Notes: generated by a model from the sequence alone, not told the origin. A stretch of DNA of 64,000 nucleotides from Leptobacterium flavescens (GCF_010671605.1 NZ_JAABOO010000003.1:1-64000); one strand, 5' to 3'. Positions 9,457 to 19,426 are shown, counted from the first letter of the stretch. Numbers and translations: made by a program.

Positions 9457-11142
9457 ATGTCAGAAGAAACAAAATCGCTTAATTTTTTAGAACATATTAT
9501 AGAAGACGATCTTAATTCGGGTTACTCAAAAGAGGATCTCCGCTTTCGTTTTCCTCCCGAACCAAATGGCTATTTACATATAGGTCATACGAAAGCTATC
9601 GGGATCAGCTTCGGTTTGGGTGAAAAATACAATGCTCCCGTAAATCTTCGCTTCGACGATACCAATCCCGCCAAGGAAGAACAGGAATATGTAGACGCCA
9701 TAAAGCGCGATATTTCCTGGTTGGGATATCAGTGGGAAAGCGAGCTGTATTCTTCCGATTATTTCCAGCAATTATACGATTGGGCCATTCTTTTAATTAA
9801 AAAAGGAAAGGCTTATGTGGATAGTTTAAGTTCTGAAGAAATTGCCGAACTTAAGGGAACGCCCACCCAGGCAGGAAAAAACAGTCCCTACAGAGACAGG
9901 TCGGTTGAAGAAAACCTCGATCTTTTCGAAAGAATGAAAAAAGGTGAATTTGAGCCGGGAACCCATGTTTTAAGGGCTAAAATAGATATGGCCTCTCCCA
10001 ATATGCTGATGAGAGACCCGCTTATGTACCGTATTATGTATAAATCGCATCACCGTACCGGAGATGACTGGTGTATTTACCCTATGTATGACTGGACGCA
10101 TGGTGAAAGCGATTATATCGAGCAAATATCGCATTCTCTTTGTTCGCTGGAATTCAAACCTCACCGCGAACTATACGACTGGTTCCTGGATCAGGTGGTA
10201 GAGGAAAGCAGGATACGCCCTAAACAACGGGAGTTTGCCAGATTAAACCTCAGCTATACCATTATGAGTAAGAGAAAATTGCTCAAACTGGTTGACGAAG
10301 GTGTGGTTTCCGGTTGGGATGATCCGAGAATGCCTACTATTTCAGGGCTTCGCCGCAGAGGTTATACTCCTGCAGCTATTCGAAAATTTATTGAAACCGT
10401 TGGGGTTTCCAAGCGTGATAACGTTATAGATGTTGCTCTTCTGGAATTCTGTATCCGTGAAGATCTCAATAAAACCGCACCCCGTGTAATGGCGGTGCTT
10501 AACCCGGTTAAACTGGTCATTACCAACTATCCGGAGAATGAGGAAGAATGGCTGGATGCCGAAAATAACCCGGAAGATGAGGCTGCCGGAAGTAGGAAAG
10601 TACCTTTCTCCAGGGAATTATATATAGAAAAAGAAGATTTCCGGGAAGAGGCGAACAGGAAATTCTTCCGCCTGAAGCTCGGAGGTGAAGTGCGATTAAA
10701 AAACGGTTATATCATTAAAGCTGAGAGTGTTATAAAGGATGAAAACGGAGAAGTTACCGAGATACACTGTACATACGACCCTTTGAGTCGCAGTGGTAGC
10801 GGAACCGAAGAAAGTATGAGAAAAGTAAAAGGTACGCTTCACTGGGTATCTGTAAAACACGCGGTTCCTGCCGAAGTAAGGGTATATGACCGTTTATTCT
10901 CTGATGAGGCTCCCGACGGGCATAAAGACAAGGATTATATGGAATTCCTGAACCCGGAATCCCTGACGCTGGTAAATGCCTTCGTTGAACCGAGCCTGAA
11001 AGAGGCCAAAACAGGAGAACGTTTTCAGTTTCAGCGTCTCGGATACTTTAATGTAGACGATGACAGCAGTGCCGACAAGCTGGTTTTTAATAAAACCGTT
11101 GGCCTGAGAGATACCTGGGCCAAGCAGCAGAAAAAAGGATAA
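9457..11142 (+). CDS. glnS: Glutamine--tRNA ligase
   Basis: This class Ic aminoacyl-tRNA synthetase charges tRNA-Gln with glutamine in the cytoplasm. The 561 residues match the bacterial GlnRS length. The HIGH signature is at residues 41-44 within [14 protein letters not shown], and the KMSKS-type loop is at about 270 (IMSKRKL). The GlnRS-specific sequence [10 protein letters not shown] follows the HIGH motif, separating it from GluRS, and the C-terminal anticodon-binding beta barrels are present. It stands alone, with its own promoter and a strong hairpin terminator 20 bp after the stop. A separate gltX lies 1.8 kb downstream on the other strand, so glutaminylation is probably direct rather than through an amidotransferase. 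Confidence 0.97.
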   Translation: MSEETKSLNFLEHIIEDDLNSGYSKEDLRFRFPPEPNGYLHIGHTKAIGISFGLGEKYNAPVNLRFDDTNPAKEEQEYVDAIKRDISWLGYQWESELYSSDYFQQLYDWAILLIKKGKAYVDSLSSEEIAELKGTPTQAGKNSPYRDRSVEENLDLFERMKKGEFEPGTHVLRAKIDMASPNMLMRDPLMYRIMYKSHHRTGDDWCIYPMYDWTHGESDYIEQISHSLCSLEFKPHRELYDWFLDQVVEESRIRPKQREFARLNLSYTIMSKRKLLKLVDEGVVSGWDDPRMPTISGLRRRGYTPAAIRKFIETVGVSKRDNVIDVALLEFCIREDLNKTAPRVMAVLNPVKLVITNYPENEEEWLDAENNPEDEAAGSRKVPFSRELYIEKEDFREEANRKFFRLKLGGEVRLKNGYIIKAESVIKDENGEVTEIHCTYDPLSRSGSGTEESMRKVKGTLHWVSVKHAVPAEVRVYDRLFSDEAPDGHKDKDYMEFLNPESLTLVNAFVEPSLKEAKTGERFQFQRLGYFNVDDDSSADKLVFNKTVGLRDTWAKQQKKG

Positions 11143-11161
11143 TTTTAATATCCATTCATAT

Positions 11162-11190
11162 AAAAAACCGGGCTATATGCCCGGTTTTTA
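11162..11190. terminator. Bidirectional terminator, glnS / 11262 gene
   Basis: A perfect 11-bp stem (AAAAACCGGGC at 11163-11173 with its complement at 11179-11189) closes a TATAT loop. The A and T tracts on both sides allow it to end transcripts from either direction between convergent genes. Confidence 0.85.
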
Positions 11191-11261
11191 TTTAAGTAAT
11201 AGTTTAATATTTATAATTTAAAACACTATAAACCAAATATTTGTGTGTTAATTTATTTGAT

Positions 11262-11783
11262 CTATTCTATATCTTCCGTTTTTATTTCGTCCTCGGGAAT
11301 TTCTATATCCGTCTTGAAATCCGGTAATAATACACTAACCAGCTGAGCATTTTTCAGCCTGGCAGCTTCCAGGAAATACCAATGTTTCTGTTCTTTATTG
11401 TAAAAACCAAAGAGGTAACTTTTAGAACTAATGCGTTTTCCGTCCAGTTTCATCTGATTATAGCCTTCAATAATACAGCGGTATTCATCCTGTTCAAAAA
11501 CTACATTGGAAACTCCGTTAACTTCGGCCTTTTCAAAAACAAAGCCCTGGCTTTTCATGGTCGCAAAGGTAGATTCCAGCACATTTATCAAGGCGTCCTT
11601 TCCTCCGGAGGCCTCTATTATCTTGGGGTGCGTATACTTAAGTACGTTCTCGAAATCGAATTTAAGGGTGGCGTCGGCAGCAGCTTTAGCATCTCTTAAA
11701 GCGCTTTCTTCCAGTTCCTTCGTGGTTTGAGCTGTTGCAAAACTAACTGCCAGGAACAATAGCAAAAGGGTGATTTTTTTCAT
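11262..11783 (-). CDS. Secreted conserved hypothetical protein, NTF2-like
   Basis: The protein has 173 residues, with a signal peptide MKKITLLLLFLAVSFATAQ and no membrane segment after it. The mature part has an alpha+beta character with a helical start (LRDAKAAADATLKFDFENVLKYTHPKII), which resembles the NTF2-like / DUF4440 cone fold often seen in small periplasmic flavobacterial proteins, and a very acidic tail. No catalytic motif is visible. The gene follows the SPFH gene by about 50 bp on the same strand and may share its transcript. The function is unknown. Confidence 0.75.
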   Translation of the reverse strand: MKKITLLLLFLAVSFATAQTTKELEESALRDAKAAADATLKFDFENVLKYTHPKIIEASGGKDALINVLESTFATMKSQGFVFEKAEVNGVSNVVFEQDEYRCIIEGYNQMKLDGKRISSKSYLFGFYNKEQKHWYFLEAARLKNAQLVSVLLPDFKTDIEIPEDEIKTEDIE

Positions 11784-11835
11784 TTCTCAGTTTAAAAATT
11801 AAGACCCTGACTTATCGTCAAGGTCTGGTTTATAT

Positions 11836-12768
11836 TTATTCTTCGTCTTTTCTTTTGTTTTTCTGCCTTTTCATGGCCTCTCCTATCTGGTTACTGGCCG
11901 TAAATGAAGCTACCATATTATTCAGCATATCGCTTCCCGCCTGAGGTGAATTCGGTAAGAGGATCAGGTTGCTATTGGTTTCCTCCCCTATAGACTGCAG
12001 GGTATCATAGTGTTGCGTAACCACGATCAGTGCTGATGCTTCCTGCGAATTGATCCCTACTTTATTCAGTACTTCCACACTTTCCTCCAGACCGCGGGCA
12101 ATTTCTCTACGCTGATCGGCAATACCCTGACCCTGAAGGCGTTTACTTTCGGCTTCGGCCTTCGCTTTTTCCACAATAAGGATCCTGGCAGCATCCCCTT
12201 CAAACTGAGCAGCGATCTTTTCACGCTCTGCAGCATTAATACGGTTCATGGCCGCTTTTACCTGAGTATCAGGATCTATATCGGTAACCAGGGTTTTGAT
12301 AATACCGTATCCGTATTCAAGCATCGCCTCCTGTAATTCAGCTTTTACGGCAATTGCTATATCATCTTTCTTAACGAATACATCGTCAAGTTTCATTTTC
12401 GGTACCTCGGCACGAACTACGTCGAATACATAAGAGGTGATCTGATCATGCGGATATTCCAGTTTATAAAAGGCTTCATATACCTTATCCCTTAAAACAA
12501 CATACTGTACGGAGACTTTCAGCTTTACAAAAACATCATCCAGGGTTTTGGTCTCTACAATTACATCCAGCTGCTGTATTTTCAGGCTTAATCTTCCAGC
12601 TACACGATCTACAATAGGGATCTTCATCTGTAATCCGGAGTTACGGATACTCTGAAAACGCCCGAATCGCTCTATTAAGGCAGCAGTCTGCTGTTTGACA
12701 ATAAAAAAGGAGGACAATAAAACTATGAAGCCAATAAAGGCAAACGGTAATAAAAAGTAATATGGCAT
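11836..12768 (-). CDS. SPFH/stomatin-like membrane protein
   Basis: The 310-residue protein has one N-terminal membrane segment (about 4-24), then an SPFH/band 7 domain beginning IVKQQTAALIERFGRFQSIRNSGLQMKIP, which is the typical stomatin/QmcA entry motif. A long alanine- and glutamate-rich coiled coil (AAEREKIAAQFEGDAARILIVEKAKAEAESKRLQG in outline) follows at about 175-225. Family members form oligomeric scaffolds in the inner membrane and modulate proteases or membrane domains. No NfeD partner is adjacent, so it is more like the QmcA/stomatin branch than the NfeD-linked branch, though this is inference. Confidence 0.9.
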   Translation of the reverse strand: MPYYFLLPFAFIGFIVLLSSFFIVKQQTAALIERFGRFQSIRNSGLQMKIPIVDRVAGRLSLKIQQLDVIVETKTLDDVFVKLKVSVQYVVLRDKVYEAFYKLEYPHDQITSYVFDVVRAEVPKMKLDDVFVKKDDIAIAVKAELQEAMLEYGYGIIKTLVTDIDPDTQVKAAMNRINAAEREKIAAQFEGDAARILIVEKAKAEAESKRLQGQGIADQRREIARGLEESVEVLNKVGINSQEASALIVVTQHYDTLQSIGEETNSNLILLPNSPQAGSDMLNNMVASFTASNQIGEAMKRQKNKRKDEE

Positions 12769-12893
12769 GGCTAAAAATGTTAGTAGTTAATAAATTTTTA
12801 ATGAAGTTATAAAAAAAACCTTCAATAAGTAGGTAGCAAATTCAACTAATTTGTTACACCTCTATAACTACTACCCTCTTCAGCCTTAACCGC

Positions 12894-14408
12894 TTATAAT
12901 TCCGTTAAGATCTTTTCTAACCTGCCAAGGGTTTCTTCCTTTCCGATAACTTCCATGATATCAAAAACATGTGGTCCTTTCAGGGAACCTACTAGTGACA
13001 GGCGCAGCGGGGCCATAATTTTTCCGAAGCCCAGTCCCGAATCCGTAATCCACTGTTTTATAACGGTTTCCGTATTGGAAGCTGAAAAATCATCGATGGT
13101 CTTTATAAGTTCCATCAACTGCTTCATTAAATCGGGCGTATCTTCTTTCCACTGTTTTTTTGCAGCTTTCGGATCGTATTCTGCCGGTCTTTCGAAAAAG
13201 AAATTGGTCAAATCCCAGAAATCAGAGACAAAAGTTGCCCTTTCCTTCATAAGAGAGATCACTTTTACCAGTTTTCCGCTATCTGCATGATGTCCTTTTG
13301 AAAGGAGCTCCGGATTAAAGGCATTGGCCAGTTCTTCACTGCTTTTTTGCTGTAAATACTGGTGGTTATACCACTTTATTTTTTCCGGATCGAATCTGGC
13401 ACCTGATTTGTTAACTCTTTCTATTTCAAATGATTGTATAAGTTCATTTAAACTAAAGATTTCCTGATCTGTGCCCGGGTTCCATCCGAGGAAAGCCAGG
13501 AAATTAACGGTAGCATCCGGAAAGTAACCATCTTCTCTGTACCCACGTGAAACAGTTTGATTTTTCGGATCCTTCCACTCCAGCGGAAATACCGGAAACC
13601 CGAATTTATCTCCGTCCCTTTTGCTCAACTTCCCGTTTCCGGTGGGTTTAAGGATAAGCGGAAGATGTGCGAATTCCGGCGCATCCCAGCCAAACGCTTT
13701 ATATAAAAGCACGTGTAAAGCAAGAGAAGGTAACCACTCTTCACCACGGATCACATGGCTTATTTCCATTAAATGGTCATCTACAATATTTGCCAGGTGA
13801 TAAGTAGGCATTCCATCGCTCTTAAATAACACCTTGTCATCCAGAATGTTGGTGTCGATGTTTATCTCTCCTCGGATCATATCGTTCAACAACAATGTTT
13901 CATCCTGAGGGGATTTAAAGCGAATCGAATACGGCATTCCTGACTCAATATTTAAGAACACTTCTTTTTCTGAAAGCGAAAGCGAATTTTTAAGCTTCAG
14001 GCGGTTGTGCCAGTTGTAGATAAAAGTCTTTCCTTTGGATTCGTGATCCTTACGATGTGCCTCCAGTTCTTCCGGGGTGTCAAAGGCATAATAGGCCAGA
14101 CCTTTGTTTATCAGTTCGTCGGCATATTGTCTGTACAGTTCTTTCCTTTCGCTCTGGCGATAGGGGCCAAAATTCCCTTCTTTCCCCGGGCCTTCATCAA
14201 ACGGGATCCCGCACCAATTCAGGGATTCAACAATATATCCTTCAGCTCCTTCTACATATCTTTTCTGATCGGTATCCTCGATCCTAAGTATAAAATCCCC
14301 ACCCTGTTTCTTGGCAAACAGGTAATTAAAAAGAGCGGTACGCACACCTCCAATATGCAGAGGTCCTGTAGGGCTGGGTGCGAAACGAACACGTACTTTT
14401 TTGGCCAT
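12894..14408 (-). CDS. gltX: Glutamate--tRNA ligase
   Basis: This is a class Ic synthetase that charges tRNA-Glu. The start is set at the ATG at 14408 (MAKKVRVRFAPSPTGPLHIG), giving 504 residues. An upstream ATG at 14426 is rejected because a -7 promoter element overlaps it and the family starts at the MxKKVRVRFAPSPTG motif. The HIGH-type motif is HIGG at residues 18-21 and the KMSKS equivalent is KLSKRD at about 260. The C-terminal helical anticodon-binding domain is complete. It follows the alkB-like gene on the same strand, but has its own promoter. Confidence 0.97.
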   Translation of the reverse strand: MAKKVRVRFAPSPTGPLHIGGVRTALFNYLFAKKQGGDFILRIEDTDQKRYVEGAEGYIVESLNWCGIPFDEGPGKEGNFGPYRQSERKELYRQYADELINKGLAYYAFDTPEELEAHRKDHESKGKTFIYNWHNRLKLKNSLSLSEKEVFLNIESGMPYSIRFKSPQDETLLLNDMIRGEINIDTNILDDKVLFKSDGMPTYHLANIVDDHLMEISHVIRGEEWLPSLALHVLLYKAFGWDAPEFAHLPLILKPTGNGKLSKRDGDKFGFPVFPLEWKDPKNQTVSRGYREDGYFPDATVNFLAFLGWNPGTDQEIFSLNELIQSFEIERVNKSGARFDPEKIKWYNHQYLQQKSSEELANAFNPELLSKGHHADSGKLVKVISLMKERATFVSDFWDLTNFFFERPAEYDPKAAKKQWKEDTPDLMKQLMELIKTIDDFSASNTETVIKQWITDSGLGFGKIMAPLRLSLVGSLKGPHVFDIMEVIGKEETLGRLEKILTEL

Positions 14409-14423
14409 GAATAAAATTTTGGC

Positions 14424-14431
14424 CAAAGATA
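14424..14431 (-). promoter_or_regulatory. -7 element for gltX
   Basis: On the minus strand the sequence reads TATCTTTG, a match to TAnnTTTG. It overlaps the alternative upstream ATG and so supports the gltX start at 14408. Confidence 0.6.
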
Positions 14432-14456
14432 CAATCTTTGCATGTAAAAAAGAGGG

Positions 14457-15503
14457 CTAAAATGCCTCTTTCATCTCCCTGGGGATCCTCTTGTTCATTA
14501 TTTTGAACCAGAGCGGCGGGATGAGCGAAATAACCATGGAAGTAGGGTAACCATAGGGCATTTGCGGGCTTGTATTGTGATAATCAAGAAGTTGGTATTT
14601 CTTGCTGGCTTTATAATGATGATCGCTGTGGCGGGTAAGCTCGTACAGGACCACCCTGCCGATAATGTGATTTGAATTCCAGGAATGTATTTCCTTTACC
14701 CTTTCATACCTGCCCGAGCTTAGTTTATTGCGTCGGAGGCCGTAATGCTCAATATAGTTAATGGTTTCCAGTAAAAGGAAGCCAATAACGGCAACAGCAA
14801 CTGAAAATATCAGGCCTGAAACGCCAAAAAACCAGTAAATCACAAAGAGATAAGCTGCCTGGAAAAGCAAATACCAAAGCATATCGTTCTTTGCCGAAAC
14901 AAACTGCCGGTTCTCTCTTTTTAAAAGGTCGAGCTGAATTTTCCACGCACTTATATACTGCCGGCTGACCGATGTAAACCAAAACGAATAGACATTCTGG
15001 TTATACCGTGCCGTGGCAGGGTCTTCGGCAGTGGCCGCATGCAGGTGATGACCAAAATTATGCTCTATAAAAAAATGCATATAAAGCGACGGCATCAGAA
15101 GGAACTTGGCCGCAAGCTGTGAAAATCTGTCTTTTCTATGACCCAGTTCATGGGCTACGTTAATGCCATTGGAACCCAGAACAATTCCCGTGGAAAATGC
15201 CAGGCCAATCAACTCATAGGTGGCATAGGTATGAGTGCTTACATCTATTAGTGTGTATATTAACAGACTGAATACCAGGGGGATATTAATAAAAAGCATC
15301 CAGTCGAAAAAGGGATTTTCCGACTTGCTATCTCTCTCCTCCTCACTAAGGTTGGATCCGTCTAAAGGAAGCAATAGTTCCAGGACCGGAATAATACCGA
15401 AAGCGTAGACCAGGGTCAGGTAGCTAAAATAGCCCTTTAAGCTCAATGCAATTACAGCCATTAAAGGGATGGTATATGCTGATAAGTACTTTAAGTCTTT
15501 CAT
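14457..15503 (-). CDS. AlkB-type alkane 1-monooxygenase / membrane hydroxylase
   Basis: This 348-residue integral membrane di-iron enzyme belongs to the fatty acid desaturase/alkane hydroxylase superfamily. The histidine boxes are HELGHRKD (about 119), EHNFGHHLHAATAEDPATAR (about 145-164) and RHSDHHYKASKKYQLL (about 292), and the AlkB-diagnostic NYIEHYGLRR lies between the second and third. Hydrophobic segments at about 9-45, 70-115 and 210-245 fit the six-helix topology. AlkB hydroxylates the terminal carbon of n-alkanes using rubredoxin electrons; no rubredoxin is adjacent. Substrate is not determinable from sequence: medium or long alkanes or fatty acyl chains are possible. Confidence 0.88.
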   Translation of the reverse strand: MKDLKYLSAYTIPLMAVIALSLKGYFSYLTLVYAFGIIPVLELLLPLDGSNLSEEERDSKSENPFFDWMLFINIPLVFSLLIYTLIDVSTHTYATYELIGLAFSTGIVLGSNGINVAHELGHRKDRFSQLAAKFLLMPSLYMHFFIEHNFGHHLHAATAEDPATARYNQNVYSFWFTSVSRQYISAWKIQLDLLKRENRQFVSAKNDMLWYLLFQAAYLFVIYWFFGVSGLIFSVAVAVIGFLLLETINYIEHYGLRRNKLSSGRYERVKEIHSWNSNHIIGRVVLYELTRHSDHHYKASKKYQLLDYHNTSPQMPYGYPTSMVISLIPPLWFKIMNKRIPREMKEAF

Positions 15504-15607
15504 TTTGAAGGCATTTTTAACAACATCTTATCAAAATTAACTAAAAGTTCCTCAAAATAAAATTGTAGTTTTATCTGTTAGTGTATCAATAAACCATTGA
15601 AAAAGAA

Positions 15608-18600
15608 GTGAGTAATTTTTCCGCAATACAAAATAAGCTAGAGCAATTCATCAATAAGTACTACCGAAATGAATTGATAAAAGGTGCTATCCTTTTTGTG
15701 AGTATAGGTTTTCTTTATTTTCTGATCACCCTTTTGGTAGAGTATTTTTTATGGCTCGACAGCACGGGGCGAACCATTTTATTCTGGTCTTTTGTCCTGG
15801 TAGAAGCTGTTTTGCTTATTAAGTTTATCGTGTTGCCACTGGCGCATCTGTTCAGGTTCCGAAAGGGGATCAATTACAAAGATGCTTCGATGATCATCGG
15901 AAATCACTTCAACGAGATCGGCGATAAGCTGATCAATGTGCTTCAGCTGGCCGAAGACGACAGTAAATCGGAATTATTACTGGCCGGAATAGAGCAAAAA
16001 TCTGCAGATATACAGCCGGTTCCTTTTAATCTGGCCATCAATTTTAAAACTAATGTCAAATATCTGAAATATGCATTAGTTCCGTTATTATTGTTTTTAA
16101 CTATTTATATATCAGGTAATTACGATGTTTTTTCCAAGAGCTATGAGCGTGTGGTAAACTACAATACCAGCTATGAACCACCGGCACCTTTCCAGTTTGT
16201 TATCGCCAATGACAATATGAGAGCGCTGGAAGGGCAATCCTTTGTGCTTAATGTAAAAACCGTTGGAGATGTGATCCCGCAGGAGGTGGAAATTCACCTG
16301 GGTGATGAAAGATATTTTTTACAGAACACGGGTTCCGGAAATTTCAGATATACTTTTACCCAACCCGGTTCTCCCATCGATTTTTATCTGTCCGCCAACA
16401 AGGTCAGGTCTAGGCAGTACTCCATAGATGTAGTTAAGGTACCCACCTTGCTGAACTTTGAGATGGAGCTGGATTATCCGGCCTACACCAGAAAGCAGGA
16501 CGAGGTTATTAAGAGTACCGGAAATGCTATTATTCCAGAGGGCTCCAGGGTAAAATGGAAGATCAATGCCCGGGAAACCGATAAGGTAGAGCTTATCCTG
16601 AACGATACGGTCTGGAATTTTGATAAGGATGAGAATGATTTTGCGCTGAACAAGACACTTTACAATGATCTGGAATATGAGGTAGGTACCAGCAACGGCA
16701 ATCTGGAGCGTTATGAGACCCTGGGATATTCTATAGAGATCGTTAAGGATAAATATCCTGAAATAGAAATGATGTCGGAGAGAGATTCCATGTCTCCGGA
16801 TAACAGGATGTATTTCCTGGGGCAGGTTTCTGATGATTACGGTGTTGCGGCTTTAGAGATCGTTTTTTATCCTCAAAATGAAGAAAATGATAAAAAAACG
16901 GAGAAAATTTCCATAAATGGAGGTGTTTTTGACCAATTTACCTATGCTTTTCCAGGAAATCTTGAATTAAAAGACGGCGTAGACTATGAATTTTACTTTC
17001 AGGTAACGGATAACGATGCTATCCACAAAGGGAAAAAAACCAAGAGTCCCGTATTTAATTTCCGCAAATTATCGCAATCGGAGCTCGAAAGAGAGCAATT
17101 AAAGCAACAGGGAGAAACCATCAAGGACCTGAATAAGTCGCTGGATCGCTTAAAAGAGCAGGAAAAAGAGCTCAATGCTATCTCCAAAAACCAAAAAGAG
17201 AAAAAAGAACTCAATTTTAACGATAAAAAGAAACTTCAGAACTTCCTTAACCGTCAGAAGCAGAGTGAAACTTTAATGAAGAACTTCAGTAATGAGCTCA
17301 AACAAAACCTGGAGGAGTTCCAAAAGGAAGAAGAACAAAGTGATGAATACAAAAAATTGCTGCAGGAACGCCTGGAGCGTCAGCAGAAGGAAATTGAAAA
17401 GAACGAGAAGTTGCTGGAAGAACTGGAGAAGTTAAGTGATAAGATCAACAAGGAGGAGCTGAGCAGAAAGCTGGAGCAACTGGCCAAGCAACAACAAAAC
17501 AACAAAAGGAGCCTGGAGCAGATCCTCGAACTTACCAAACGTTATTACGTACAGGCAAAAGCAGCCAAAGTGCAAAAAGATCTGGAAGAGCTGGCCAAAA
17601 AACAAGAAGAACTTTCCAACAAGGAGGGGGAAGAAAACAATAAGGAAAAACAGGAGGAGCTGAATAAGAAATTTGATGATGTTAAGGAAGATCTGGAGGA
17701 ATTGCAAAAAGAGAATGAAGATCTGCAAAAGCCGATGTCATTAGACAGAGATGAGAAAAAAGAAGACGAGATAAAGGAAGAACAAAAACAGGCTTCCGAA
17801 AAACTGGAGGAAAACCAGAAAAACAACGACCAGAATTCTCAGCAGAAAAATAAGAGCGAGGCTCAAAAAAATCAGAAGAAAGCTGCTCAAAAGCTCAAAG
17901 AGTTAAGTGATCAGTTACAACAGCAAATACAACAGGGAGGAGCCGAAGGAGAAACTGAAGATGCTGAGATGTTAAGACAGATCCTCGACAATCTGGTTTT
18001 GTTTTCTTTTGATCAGGAAGATGTATTGAACAAATTCTCGGAACTCGGAAATGAAGATGCTTCATTTGCCAAAAACCTGAGAAAGCAAAATAATCTCAGA
18101 GAATTATTCGGACATATAGATGATAGCCTGTTTGCACTTTCTTTACGCCGGCCGGAGATCTCAGAGCAGATCAACAGAGAAATAACCGATGTGTATTTTA
18201 ATATTGATAAGGCACTGGAGCGTCTGGCTCAAAACAGAATCGGCCAGGGAGCAGCCAGTCAGCAATCGGCTTTGACCGCCGCCAATAATCTGGCTGACTT
18301 TTTAGGGGATGTCCTCGATAATATGCAACAGAATATGAGTGGTCAGGGACAAGGGCAAGGGCAAGGATTCCAGCTTCCCGATATTATACAAAGCCAGGAA
18401 CAAATACAGCAGCAATTCCAACAGGGTCTTGATAAACAAAAAGGACAGGACGGAAAAGAAGGAGAAGGAAAAGATGGCGAACAGGAAGGTGAAGGCCAGG
18501 ATGGAAAACAACAGGGGGAAGGGAAAGGTTCCTCCGGAGGGGATGGAGATGAACAGCTTTCGGAAGAGCTTTATGAGATCTTTAAACAACAACAACAATT

Positions 18601-18973
18601 AAGACAATTGCTGGAAGAGCAATTAAAGGATGTTGAAGGAAAAGGAGCCAGGGGAAATGCCGATCGTCTTTTAAGGGAAGCCGAGCAGATAGAGAATGAA
18701 TTACTCGAAAAAGGGTTTAACGAAAGAACTCTTCAACGGATGACCAATCTAAAACATCAGCTTCTTAAACTGGAAGATGCTGCTTTTGATCAGGGCAGAA
18801 AACAGGAAAGAGAAAGCATTACCAACAGGAAGGAATTCGATAATAATACAGGAAGTCAGCAAATTGATATTAAACAATATTTCAATCAGATAGAAATATT
18901 AAACCGACAAGTGTTACCTTTGCGCCAAATTTACAAAAAGAAAGTGCAGACTTATTTCAAAGGTGATGATTAA
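15608..18973 (+). CDS. DUF4175-family membrane protein with long coiled coil
   Basis: This 1,121-residue protein starts at a GTG. Three membrane segments are visible: about 27-50, 55-84 and 150-172. A beta-rich extracytoplasmic-type region follows (about 180-490). Residues about 490-800 are an extremely Lys/Glu/Gln-rich coiled coil with many EELAKKQEE-like heptads. A low-complexity Gly/Gln/Asp part (about 905-975) and a further helical region end the protein. This matches the DUF4175 proteins of Bacteroidota, whose function is unknown; annotation as an ATPase elsewhere is not supported here, since no Walker motif is seen. Its 3' end overlaps ybeY, so the two genes are probably translationally coupled. 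Confidence 0.85.
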   Translation: MSNFSAIQNKLEQFINKYYRNELIKGAILFVSIGFLYFLITLLVEYFLWLDSTGRTILFWSFVLVEAVLLIKFIVLPLAHLFRFRKGINYKDASMIIGNHFNEIGDKLINVLQLAEDDSKSELLLAGIEQKSADIQPVPFNLAINFKTNVKYLKYALVPLLLFLTIYISGNYDVFSKSYERVVNYNTSYEPPAPFQFVIANDNMRALEGQSFVLNVKTVGDVIPQEVEIHLGDERYFLQNTGSGNFRYTFTQPGSPIDFYLSANKVRSRQYSIDVVKVPTLLNFEMELDYPAYTRKQDEVIKSTGNAIIPEGSRVKWKINARETDKVELILNDTVWNFDKDENDFALNKTLYNDLEYEVGTSNGNLERYETLGYSIEIVKDKYPEIEMMSERDSMSPDNRMYFLGQVSDDYGVAALEIVFYPQNEENDKKTEKISINGGVFDQFTYAFPGNLELKDGVDYEFYFQVTDNDAIHKGKKTKSPVFNFRKLSQSELEREQLKQQGETIKDLNKSLDRLKEQEKELNAISKNQKEKKELNFNDKKKLQNFLNRQKQSETLMKNFSNELKQNLEEFQKEEEQSDEYKKLLQERLERQQKEIEKNEKLLEELEKLSDKINKEELSRKLEQLAKQQQNNKRSLEQILELTKRYYVQAKAAKVQKDLEELAKKQEELSNKEGEENNKEKQEELNKKFDDVKEDLEELQKENEDLQKPMSLDRDEKKEDEIKEEQKQASEKLEENQKNNDQNSQQKNKSEAQKNQKKAAQKLKELSDQLQQQIQQGGAEGETEDAEMLRQILDNLVLFSFDQEDVLNKFSELGNEDASFAKNLRKQNNLRELFGHIDDSLFALSLRRPEISEQINREITDVYFNIDKALERLAQNRIGQGAASQQSALTAANNLADFLGDVLDNMQQNMSGQGQGQGQGFQLPDIIQSQEQIQQQFQQGLDKQKGQDGKEGEGKDGEQEGEGQDGKQQGEGKGSSGGDGDEQLSEELYEIFKQQQQLRQLLEEQLKDVEGKGARGNADRLLREAEQIENELLEKGFNERTLQRMTNLKHQLLKLEDAAFDQGRKQERESITNRKEFDNNTGSQQIDIKQYFNQIEILNRQVLPLRQIYKKKVQTYFKGDD

Positions 18974-19385
18974 TTTCCATTATGAGAATGATTTTTTATT
19001 AGAAGATGAATCACTTTTTTCGGACTGGATATCTAGGGTAGCCAGTTCGGAAAATCACACGGTCGGGGATATCAATTATATCTTCTGCGACGATGCCTAT
19101 TTGCTTAATTTAAATCAACAGTATTTAGATCACGACACACTCACCGACATAATCAGTTTTGATTATACAGAGGGTGAAATTCTACACGGAGATATTTTCA
19201 TTTCAACCGAACGGGTCAGAGAAAATGCCAGCACATTTGAAGTTAGTTTTGAAAAGGAACTTCAAAGAGTTATGGTACACGGTATCCTTCACTATTGCGG
19301 ATATAAGGATAAAAGTGAGGAAGAATCCGCCGAAATGCGTTTAAAAGAAAACGAAAAATTAAAGATGTTCCACGTGGAACGTTAA
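18966..19385 (+). CDS. ybeY: Endoribonuclease YbeY, rRNA maturation factor
   Basis: YbeY is a zinc-dependent endoribonuclease involved in 16S rRNA 3'-end maturation and ribosome quality control. The 139-residue protein carries the metal motif HGILHYCGYKD near residues 103-113; the third ligand position is shifted as in other Bacteroidota members. The ATG at 18966 is preferred over the GTG at 18963, and it overlaps the end of the DUF4175 gene by 8 bp. The last five codons (FHVER) and the stop overlap a parS-like palindrome, so that DNA serves a double role. Confidence 0.93.
   Translation: MINFHYENDFLLEDESLFSDWISRVASSENHTVGDINYIFCDDAYLLNLNQQYLDHDTLTDIISFDYTEGEILHGDIFISTERVRENASTFEVSFEKELQRVMVHGILHYCGYKDKSEEESAEMRLKENEKLKMFHVER
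19366..19381. promoter_or_regulatory. parS-like palindrome 1
   Basis: TGTTCCACGTGGAACG contains the perfect 14-bp palindrome GTTCCACGTGGAAC. It differs from the bacterial parS consensus TGTTTCACGTGAAACA by a symmetric change (T to C, with the matching A to G). It lies inside the end of ybeY. It is inferred to be a ParB binding site. Confidence 0.75.
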
Positions 19386-19426
19386 TCTGCTTTTTATTAT
19401 TTTCATCATAAAAGATTGTACAAATT

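Noticed and set aside
18339-18602. An 87-codon plus-strand frame in the DUF4175 gene
   Set aside because: It lies in a low-complexity Gly/Gln-coding tract of the larger frame and is a shadow of purine-rich DNA.
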